NCBI GenBank assembly: GCA_027082925.1
Contig: JALWTD010000013.1
Coordinates: 32,349-96,348 of the forward strand
Length of the DNA: 64,000 bases
Direction: 5' to 3'
From: Flavobacteriaceae bacterium
Lineage (GTDB): Bacteria > Bacteroidota > Bacteroidia > Flavobacteriales > Flavobacteriaceae
The position numbers and the translations under genes are program-made. This document shows positions 44,533 through 51,880 of this stretch, piece by piece (within the stretch, counting starts at the first letter, position 1; every line of letters begins with the position of its first letter). The notes under the pieces are model-generated. The model did not search any database. It worked only from the letters and a program-made list of their open reading frames with translations, and was not told the origin of the DNA.

Positions 44533-45282
44533 ATGCTTAAAGAAGAAAGACATCACCTTATTTTAGATAAAATAAAGCTAAACAGAAAAGTTTTATCATC
44601 CGACTTAAGTCTAGAGCTAAACGTCTCTGAAGACACCATACGAAGAGATCTCAACGAACTAGCTGCTAAAAAACTAATACGAAAAGTTCACGGTGGCGCC
44701 TTACCTATTGACAGCAAAGCGCTTTCGTATGAAGAACGAATAAACTACAACCTTAAAGAAAAAAATATTATAGCCAATAAAGCTGTAAAACTTATAAAAG
44801 ACGGTCAAGTAATTATTATGAGCGGAAGTACAACCAACCTACAACTAGCTAAAATTATTCCACCAGACATTAACGCTACTATCTACACATACAGCTTACC
44901 TATAGCCGCACAACTAACAGAACACCCTTCCATTGAAATAATATTTATTGGCGGTAAACTCTACAAACCTGCACAAGTAACTGTTGGCTTAGATGTAGTA
45001 TCTTCAATATCGCAACTTAGAGCCGATTTGTGCCTTATGGGAACCGGTGGCATTAATGTATCTAACGGAATGACCGAACCTAACTGGGAAGTATCTCATA
45101 TAAAAAAGTGCATGATTGAAGCTTGCGAAAAAGTGATTGTATTGTGTACAAAAAATAAAATAAACGAAGTAAAAAGATACACTGTATCTCCGTTAAGCAA
45201 AATAGATACTATTGTTACCGATATCAATCCAAAATCTCCTCTATTTAACGATTTTAAAATTAACGGTGTAAAAATATTATAA
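44533..45282 (+). CDS. DeoR/GlpR-family transcriptional regulator
   Basis: This 249-residue repressor-type regulator has the DeoR layout. The N-terminal winged helix-turn-helix contains LKEERHHLILDKI and LNVSEDTIRRDLNELAAKKLIRKVHGGAL (about 27-56). The C-terminal sugar-phosphate isomerase-like sensor domain contains IIMSGSTTNLQLAK, DLCLMGTGGIN and EKVIVLCTKNKI. Such sensors bind phosphosugars. Its position between the NagB fusion and susC suggests an amino-sugar phosphate such as GlcNAc-6-P or GlcN-6-P as effector, which is inference. Confidence 0.93.
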   Translation: MLKEERHHLILDKIKLNRKVLSSDLSLELNVSEDTIRRDLNELAAKKLIRKVHGGALPIDSKALSYEERINYNLKEKNIIANKAVKLIKDGQVIIMSGSTTNLQLAKIIPPDINATIYTYSLPIAAQLTEHPSIEIIFIGGKLYKPAQVTVGLDVVSSISQLRADLCLMGTGGINVSNGMTEPNWEVSHIKKCMIEACEKVIVLCTKNKINEVKRYTVSPLSKIDTIVTDINPKSPLFNDFKINGVKIL

Positions 45283-45300
45283 CAACACAACGTCTATTTT

Positions 45301-45344
45301 TGCGTTTTTTTGCAGTTTAAAATGTTAATTTTTGCATTTTTTTA
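45301..45344. promoter_or_regulatory. TGCGTTTTT-type boxes upstream of the third susC gene
   Basis: TGCGTTTTTTTGCA at 45301-45314 and TGCATTTTTTTA at 45333-45344 start 32 bases apart, about three helical turns. They lie just upstream of the likely promoter and echo the boxes in the nagB-regulator gap. Confidence 0.4.
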
Positions 45345-45376
45345 ACTTTTTGTAAGTGATAATCGTAAAAAAAACT

Positions 45377-45384
45377 TAAATTTG
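45377..45384 (+). promoter_or_regulatory. Candidate -7 element of the third susC gene
   Basis: TAAATTTG matches TAnnTTTG exactly, 26 bases before the ATG. TTTTTG at 45347-45352 could be the -33 element, though its 24-base spacing is a little long. Confidence 0.45.
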
Positions 45385-45410
45385 GTTTTTTTAACATAAA
45401 CAAATACCAA

Positions 45411-48380
45411 ATGAAAAGTATTTTTAATCGCATTAATTTAATTATTGTTGCTTTATTATTTAGTAGTTTAAATACCTTTGCGCAAGAGGTTGATGTTACC
45501 GGAAAAGTTACCGATGTAAACGGAGCTCCTATCCCTGGAGCTAATATCGTTGTAGTAGGTACCAATAACGGTAGTCAATCTGACTTCGAAGGTAATTACA
45601 CTATTAAAGCCAGTATTGGACAAAAAATAAAATGTTCGTATTTAGGTATGAAATCTATTACGAAACTTATTGAAAGTAGTACAATTGACTTTGTATTAAC
45701 AGAAGACCTTTTAGGTTTAGATGAAGTTATTGTTACAGGAACCTCAGGTATCGCTACAAAAAAACAACTCGGTTCTTCTATATCAACCGTTGGTGGTGAC
45801 GACCTTAGCGACTCTAAAGCTGTTGTTAGTATTGGAGAAGCGCTACAAGGGCAAATTGCAGGTGCACAGGTGAACAGAAACTCAGGAAACCCTTCAGGAG
45901 GTATTTCTATCACATTAAGAGGTTCTAGTACACTTGTTGGAAATTCAGACCCTTTATACATTATTGATGGTGTAATTATTAACAACAATTCTTCTACTTT
46001 AATTAACCTAGGAGGGTACACTCAAAACAGGTTAGTTGATATAGATCCCAATGACATTGAACGTATCGAAGTACTTAAAGGTGCTGCTGCCGCTGCTATT
46101 TACGGATCTAGAGCCAGTAATGGTGTTGTTCAAATTTTTACAAAAAAAGGAAAAACAGGAGAGCCTAAAATAAAATACAGCACTAGTTTTAACATTAATA
46201 AACTTAGAAAAAAACTACCTTATAACGACGCTCAATTAAAATGGGATAATGGCGTTGCTGTTCCTGCAACCCGTTACGACTATCAAGATTATATTTTTGA
46301 TACTGCTTACGGTTTTGAAAATGCGTTAAGTATTAATGGTGGTAGCGAAAAAACAACTTACTCGTTCTCTGCGTCTCAATACAAAAATGATGGTATTGTT
46401 AAAAATACTGATTTTGACAGAAAAACATTAAGAGTTAGGTTAGACCAACAATTATTTGATTGGATGTCTTTATCGGTAGGATCGTTTGTATCATTCAATA
46501 AAAGTAGTGATATGCCTAACGGAAAAAATTACGGACCTATTACCAGTTTGTTATTTGCCGATAACTTAAACAACCCTGCTCCTGACGAGTTTGGAAACTA
46601 TCCATACATAGGGTGGATGGCAAACCCATATGAAGCTATTGACAGAATTGATGCTTCTACTAAAAACTTTAGATCTATAAATGACATTCAACTAAAATTA
46701 ACTCCTTTTGAAGGATTTAGATTTAATTACACTTTTGGATACGATCACTCAAACTCAGAAGGGCTTATTTACATTCCTAACGGTTTTAACACAAAACCAA
46801 ACGGGTTATCTCAAAAAGCAACTATCAATTCTGATATGATTAATAGCGATATTAATATGAGTTATCAATTTGATATTAATGATGATATTAAATCAACTAC
46901 CGGTTTTGGATATAGCTACCAATATGAAGAAAAACAATATTTTGGTGTAACCAATGATCTTGTTAGCGCTATTGATGGTGTTATTGTTACCGACCCTAGT
47001 TCTGCAGTAAGCGGAACTGACTACAGAACACAAGCTTCTTACTGGGGTGGTTACTTGCAACAAAGTTTTGGATATAAAAACAAGTTGTTCTTAACACTAG
47101 CAGGTAGAATTGACGGTGCTTCTACGTTTGGTAAAAATGAACGTCAACAGTTTTATCCTAAAGTAAGTTCTTCTTATGCTATCTCTGACGAAGATTTTTG
47201 GACAGACTCTAGCTTTGGTTCATTCTTTGATTCTTTCAAACTAAGAGCTGCATGGGGACAAGCAGGAAACCTAACAGCTATTGATCCTTTCCAAATATTT
47301 ACAAATTACAGCAGCTCTGCATACAATGGAAATATTGGATTTACACCTTCTACAATACAAGGAAATCCTGATTTAAAACCAGAAAGACAGACTGAAACAG
47401 AAGTAGGATTTGACACTTCAATGCTAAACAATCGTTTAAGTATTGAGTTCTCATACTACAAACAAAATATTGAAGACCTTTTAATTAACAGACCTTTATC
47501 TCCTTCAACAGGATTCTCTAACCAGTTTGCAAATATTGGAACTATGGAAAACGAAGGTTTTGAAGTATTGGTAAAAGGAACTCCTATTCAAAAGGAAGAT
47601 TTTAATTGGTCTATTACAAGTACATTTAACAAAAATAAAAACGTAACACCTTATGTTGAAGGTGTTCGATTAGGACTGGGAATGTTTGGAACATCAGTAG
47701 CTCAATCGGGTGAAGCTCTTGGAGTATTCTACGGTACTTTCTTTGCTACAGATGCAAATGGAAATAAAATACTTGATGCAAACGGAAATGTACAAAAAGC
47801 ATTAGGTCACTACGAAGACAGAGTCCTATCAAACGGACAAGTTGTTCCTGTTGCAGTACAAGATTACGATGCTAACGGACAACCAACAGGTACTACACTT
47901 AGAAAAATAATTGGAGATCCTAATCCTGATTTTGTAGCTTCTATTACCAATGAGTTTAAATACAAAAACTTTGGTTTCAGATTTCAATTTGACATCTCTC
48001 AAGGTAACGATGTAATGAGTTGGGATAAACGTATGGCATATTTATTTGCCGGAGGATCTTTTACGGCTGACGAATTAAATGGCGTTATTCCTAAAGGTAG
48101 CTCTATTGCTAACTTTGGTATTTTTGAGTCGTTTATTGAAGATGGATCTTATATTAAACTAAGAGAAGTTGCTTTTACTTACGACTTAAAGCTTAACAAA
48201 AGCTATTTAGATAATATTAAATTTACATTAAGTGGTACTAATTTAATATCGTTTGACAATTATTACGGTTTTGATCCTGAAGTAAATACAGAAGGACAAA
48301 CGAATGGTGTAAGAGGACAAGATATGGCAAACGTACCTATTCCTCAAGTATATAAATTAGGTATAATCTTTAATTTTTAA
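45411..48380 (+). CDS. SusC-like TonB-dependent receptor of the peptidoglycan-fragment locus
   Basis: This is a 989-residue SusC/RagA-family outer-membrane importer. Signal peptide to TFAQ, regulatory domain (GKVTDVNGAPIPGANI, SDFEGNYTI), linker DEVIVTGTSG, plug with YIIDGVI and VLKGAAAAAIYGSRASNG, and a barrel ending in LGIIFNF. The N-terminal domain is clearly different from those of the two SusC proteins at the left of the window. It is followed 10 bases later by its SusD partner and then by MurQ, AnmK and other muropeptide genes. Import of muropeptides or amino-sugar oligomers is inferred from this context. Confidence 0.92.
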   Translation: MKSIFNRINLIIVALLFSSLNTFAQEVDVTGKVTDVNGAPIPGANIVVVGTNNGSQSDFEGNYTIKASIGQKIKCSYLGMKSITKLIESSTIDFVLTEDLLGLDEVIVTGTSGIATKKQLGSSISTVGGDDLSDSKAVVSIGEALQGQIAGAQVNRNSGNPSGGISITLRGSSTLVGNSDPLYIIDGVIINNNSSTLINLGGYTQNRLVDIDPNDIERIEVLKGAAAAAIYGSRASNGVVQIFTKKGKTGEPKIKYSTSFNINKLRKKLPYNDAQLKWDNGVAVPATRYDYQDYIFDTAYGFENALSINGGSEKTTYSFSASQYKNDGIVKNTDFDRKTLRVRLDQQLFDWMSLSVGSFVSFNKSSDMPNGKNYGPITSLLFADNLNNPAPDEFGNYPYIGWMANPYEAIDRIDASTKNFRSINDIQLKLTPFEGFRFNYTFGYDHSNSEGLIYIPNGFNTKPNGLSQKATINSDMINSDINMSYQFDINDDIKSTTGFGYSYQYEEKQYFGVTNDLVSAIDGVIVTDPSSAVSGTDYRTQASYWGGYLQQSFGYKNKLFLTLAGRIDGASTFGKNERQQFYPKVSSSYAISDEDFWTDSSFGSFFDSFKLRAAWGQAGNLTAIDPFQIFTNYSSSAYNGNIGFTPSTIQGNPDLKPERQTETEVGFDTSMLNNRLSIEFSYYKQNIEDLLINRPLSPSTGFSNQFANIGTMENEGFEVLVKGTPIQKEDFNWSITSTFNKNKNVTPYVEGVRLGLGMFGTSVAQSGEALGVFYGTFFATDANGNKILDANGNVQKALGHYEDRVLSNGQVVPVAVQDYDANGQPTGTTLRKIIGDPNPDFVASITNEFKYKNFGFRFQFDISQGNDVMSWDKRMAYLFAGGSFTADELNGVIPKGSSIANFGIFESFIEDGSYIKLREVAFTYDLKLNKSYLDNIKFTLSGTNLISFDNYYGFDPEVNTEGQTNGVRGQDMANVPIPQVYKLGIIFNF

Positions 48381-48390
48381 ATAAAGAACC

Positions 48391-49716
48391 ATGAAAAAAT
48401 TAATAAATATAATTATCGTTGTAATTAGTGTATTTTCGATCACTTCGTGTGAAACCGATTTTACCAACATAAACGAACCTGCTGAAGATCAGGTACTAAC
48501 TTCAAAGGCCGGATTATTAGGCGTTTCGGTAGGAATGACTGAGCATTTTGCAACATCAACACTATCTCCAATTGTAGAAATACCTGGACTATCAACCAGA
48601 GAATTTGGAAATACATTAACTTATGTTACTCCCGGAGAACTTGTACTTGGAGGAAGCCTACTAAGTAATGATAACGCTGGAATTACTAGACTTTGGGACA
48701 GACTTTTAAGAGATAAAGGAATGGCTGAATCTATTTTAGCAAATGTAGATGCTGTTGAAATGGAGCCGGGTACAAAATCTGGACTAAAAGCATACGCTAA
48801 ATGGTTTAAAGCAATGACTTTAGGGTATTTAATTCAAAATTTTGAACAAGCGCCTATAAATAATTCTTTAGACGGAGCGTCTTTATTTAACACAAGAACT
48901 GAAGTATTAACAGAATGCATCAACTTATTAGAAAGTGCAAAAAGCGATTTAGCTGCAAGCCCAATTTCTGATGAGTTTTTAGGAATCATTCCCAATATAG
49001 ATTTACCAAACGTAATAAACGCGTTTTTAGCAAGATATAACTTATTTGCTGGTAACTATAACGAAGCTATTACTGCTGCAAATACAGTAAGTTTAACTTC
49101 TATTTCTGAATGGTGGTACGACGGAAGTACTGCTAAAAATCCAGTATGGGAATTCGCTTTTTATAACAGTCCTGATACAAAACCTCAAGATGACTTTGGT
49201 TTAACAGGTGCTTATATTCCTGAAGCTAATGACGGAAGACGTGCCTTTTACTTAACTCCTGTAAATGAGTTTGAAACTGATTTTGGAATGCATGGTGTTG
49301 ACAATGCTGCCGGATTTTTTGACGATGCTGCAAAATCTATTCCTGTATTTTTACCGGGAGAAATGCTGCTTATAAAAGCCGAAGCTTATGCAATGCTTAA
49401 CGATTTACCAAATGCTGTTGCCAACTTAAACCTTGTTAGAGAAAAAACAAACGATGTTTATGGTGTAAATGCTGCATTAGGTCCTTGGGCTGGAAACGCA
49501 AATAGCCAAGCGGATATTTTAGACGAAATATTCAGAAATAGATCTATAGAACTGTTTATGACAGGCATGAGACTAGAAGATTCTAGAAGAATTCACCCTA
49601 GTTTAGTACCACCTGCTAGTGGAGATTATTACAACGAGCGTAATAGAAATTATTACCCGTATCCTTTCGACGAAAGAGAAAATAATCCAAATACACCTAG
49701 CGACCCAGCAATTTAA
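48391..49716 (+). CDS. SusD/RagB-family lipoprotein of the peptidoglycan-fragment locus
   Basis: This is a 441-residue lipoprotein with lipobox ITSC (Cys20). TPR-like helices include KAYAKWFKAMTLGYLIQNFEQAP and AFLARYNLFAGNYNEAI. The C-terminal RagB/SusD segment has PGEMLLIKAEAYAMLNDLPNAVANLNLVREKT and RNRSIELFMTGMRLEDSRR, then the conserved YPYPFDERENNPN-type tail. It forms the ligand-binding lid of the SusC encoded upstream. It belongs to the classical RagB/SusD type rather than the SusD-like_2 type seen at 4262 and 9206. Confidence 0.92.
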   Translation: MKKLINIIIVVISVFSITSCETDFTNINEPAEDQVLTSKAGLLGVSVGMTEHFATSTLSPIVEIPGLSTREFGNTLTYVTPGELVLGGSLLSNDNAGITRLWDRLLRDKGMAESILANVDAVEMEPGTKSGLKAYAKWFKAMTLGYLIQNFEQAPINNSLDGASLFNTRTEVLTECINLLESAKSDLAASPISDEFLGIIPNIDLPNVINAFLARYNLFAGNYNEAITAANTVSLTSISEWWYDGSTAKNPVWEFAFYNSPDTKPQDDFGLTGAYIPEANDGRRAFYLTPVNEFETDFGMHGVDNAAGFFDDAAKSIPVFLPGEMLLIKAEAYAMLNDLPNAVANLNLVREKTNDVYGVNAALGPWAGNANSQADILDEIFRNRSIELFMTGMRLEDSRRIHPSLVPPASGDYYNERNRNYYPYPFDERENNPNTPSDPAI

Positions 49717-49748
49717 CTTAATCTTTGTTTGCTTATATAAATATAAAC

Positions 49749-49776
49749 GGGGTTTCAAAATTTAATTTGAAGCCCC
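49749..49776 (+). terminator. Hairpin after susD, possible partial terminator
   Basis: The 11-bp stem GGGGTTTCAAA / TTTGAAGCCCC (one T-G pair) with a 6-base loop is followed only by a weak AT stretch. It could attenuate read-through from susCD into murQ or protect the susCD mRNA end. The remaining bases to 49956 show nothing else recognisable. Confidence 0.6.
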
Positions 49777-49956
49777 ATTTATAATATTATGTTCGTAAAA
49801 CATAGTAGTACTAACTTATTTAGGAACAACATGCACTAAAAATTGCATTGTAAAATACTGTGTTTTTTATTGTATTCATTAACTATATCTGCAATACTTT
49901 CAAAAATAGTAAACCAATCAACTCAAAATAACCTGAACCCAATTTAGAAAAGTACC

Positions 49957-50775
49957 ATGAATAACTCCGTAACTGAACAGCCTTCAAAATACAATCACCT
50001 TGAAAAGATGAGTACTTTTCAGCTACTATCAAATATTAATACTGAAGATAAAACTGTTTCTTATGCTGTAGAAAATGAAATTCAATCTATTGAAAAACTT
50101 GTAGATGTTATCCATGCTAAAATGGAAAAAGGCGGGAGACTTTTTTATATTGGAGCCGGAACAAGTGGAAGATTAGGTGTACTTGATGCTTCAGAATGCC
50201 CTCCAACCTACGGAGTGCCAGATAATTTGGTTATCGGACTTATTGCCGGAGGCGATTCTGCGCTTAGAAAAGCCGTTGAACGAGCCGAAGACGACTTAAG
50301 CCTTGCTTGGAAAGAGCTTCAAAAATATGATATTAACAGCAACGATGTATTAGTAGGTATTGCTGCTTCCGGAACAACACCTTATGTAATTGGTGGTCTT
50401 TCTGAAGCCAAAAAACATCAAATTATTACCGGGTGCATCACCTGCAACAAAAACAGCCCAATTGCATTAATCGCAGATTTTCCCATAGAAATAATTGTAG
50501 GCCCCGAATTTGTTACCGGAAGTACACGAATGAAAGCCGGAACAGCTCAAAAAATGGTGCTCAATATGATATCTACAGCGGTAATGATAAAACTTGGAAG
50601 AGTAAAAGGAAATAAAATGGTTCACATGCAGCTTTCCAATACCAAACTGGTAAACAGAGGCGTTAAAATACTTGCCGAAGAATTACATATTGACGAGGTG
50701 CTTGCCGGTACACTTTTAGATAAACACAAAAATGTCAAAAAAGTTTTAGACCTTTACAAAGATAAATTTATTTAA
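49957..50775 (+). CDS. murQ: N-acetylmuramic acid 6-phosphate etherase
   Basis: This is a 272-residue SIS-fold lyase that splits the lactyl ether of MurNAc-6-phosphate, giving GlcNAc-6-phosphate and D-lactate. Family signatures: TEQPSKYNHLEKMST at the N-terminus, IGAGTSGRLGVLDASECPPTYG with Glu80, AERAEDD-type region with Glu111, the second catalytic acid, and GSTRMKAGTAQKMVLNM. Slightly shorter than the E. coli enzyme. AnmK follows after a single base, and the D-lactate oxidase gene follows AnmK, so both products of the MurQ pathway are handled here. Confidence 0.96.
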   Translation: MNNSVTEQPSKYNHLEKMSTFQLLSNINTEDKTVSYAVENEIQSIEKLVDVIHAKMEKGGRLFYIGAGTSGRLGVLDASECPPTYGVPDNLVIGLIAGGDSALRKAVERAEDDLSLAWKELQKYDINSNDVLVGIAASGTTPYVIGGLSEAKKHQIITGCITCNKNSPIALIADFPIEIIVGPEFVTGSTRMKAGTAQKMVLNMISTAVMIKLGRVKGNKMVHMQLSNTKLVNRGVKILAEELHIDEVLAGTLLDKHKNVKKVLDLYKDKFI

Positions 50776-50776
50776 A

Positions 50777-51850
50777 ATGAAAAAATCTGTAACCAAATAT
50801 TGTATTGGTGTAATGAGCGGAACTTCATTAGATGGAATTGATTTAGTACATACCAAAATTGAATACAAGAACAATACGTATTCTTTTGACATTGTACATT
50901 CAGAAACAATTTCGTACACAAATGAATGGAAAAGCACATTAAAAAACGGATTTCATTATACGGCAGAAAAGCTCGCAAAATTAGATGCCGAATACGGTAT
51001 TTTTTTAGGCAATACCATTGCAGCATTTATAAAAAAAAATAACATTAAAAACCTTGACCTTATTGCGTCACACGGGCATACCATTTTTCACAATCCTGCT
51101 CAAAAATACACTTTACAAATAGGAAATGGTCCTTACATTTCAGCAATTACAGGCGTTAAAACCATTTGCAACTTTAGAGTACAAGACATTGCTTTAGGCG
51201 GGCAAGGTGCTCCTTTAGTACCTATTGGCGATCAATTTTTGTTTTCTAATTATGACTATTGCCTAAACATAGGTGGCTTTTCAAATATTTCACTCGTACA
51301 AAACAAACAGCGAATTGCATTCGATATTTGTCCGGCAAATATTGTTCTTAATCACTATGTCAATCGTTTGAACTTAGCTTATGATGACAAAGGACTTATT
51401 GCTTCAGAAGGGAAATGCGAAAACAACCTACTTGACAAACTAAATGCCTTACCTTTTTATACAAAATCTAAACCCAAATCTTTAGGGTTTGAATTTGTAG
51501 AAGAAGTTATTTTCCCAATTATAGACACCTATCAGCTCAGCACCAAAGATATTTTAAGAACCTTTGTAGAGCACATTGCAGTACAAATTGGAAAAAAAGT
51601 GGTTTCAAATTCCCAAAAAACAATGCTTGTTACCGGAGGAGGCGCATACAATACATTTCTTGTAAATCGCATACAATTTTACACTAAAACAAAATTAATT
51701 ATTCCTTCTAAAAGTATTATCGATTACAAAGAAGCATTGGTTTTTGCATTACTCGGATTTTTAAAAGATGAAAATCAAATAAATTGTTTAAAAAGTGTTA
51801 CCGGAGCACATAAAGATCACAGTAGTGGCATTGTTTTTACCTGTAATTGA
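50777..51850 (+). CDS. anmK: Anhydro-N-acetylmuramic acid kinase
   Basis: This is a 357-residue ASKHA-fold kinase that opens the 1,6-anhydro ring of anhydroMurNAc while phosphorylating it, giving MurNAc-6-phosphate for MurQ. Motifs: GVMSGTSLDGID (phosphate loop), IASHGHTIFHNP, GGFSNIS, FDICPANIVLNHYVN and VTGGGAYN. The presence of AnmK indicates that the fragments used include the anhydro-type ends made by lytic transglycosylases. One base separates it from murQ. Confidence 0.96.
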   Translation: MKKSVTKYCIGVMSGTSLDGIDLVHTKIEYKNNTYSFDIVHSETISYTNEWKSTLKNGFHYTAEKLAKLDAEYGIFLGNTIAAFIKKNNIKNLDLIASHGHTIFHNPAQKYTLQIGNGPYISAITGVKTICNFRVQDIALGGQGAPLVPIGDQFLFSNYDYCLNIGGFSNISLVQNKQRIAFDICPANIVLNHYVNRLNLAYDDKGLIASEGKCENNLLDKLNALPFYTKSKPKSLGFEFVEEVIFPIIDTYQLSTKDILRTFVEHIAVQIGKKVVSNSQKTMLVTGGGAYNTFLVNRIQFYTKTKLIIPSKSIIDYKEALVFALLGFLKDENQINCLKSVTGAHKDHSSGIVFTCN

Positions 51851-51880
51851 TTTATATTTGGTTTAGATTATCGCAAAATA

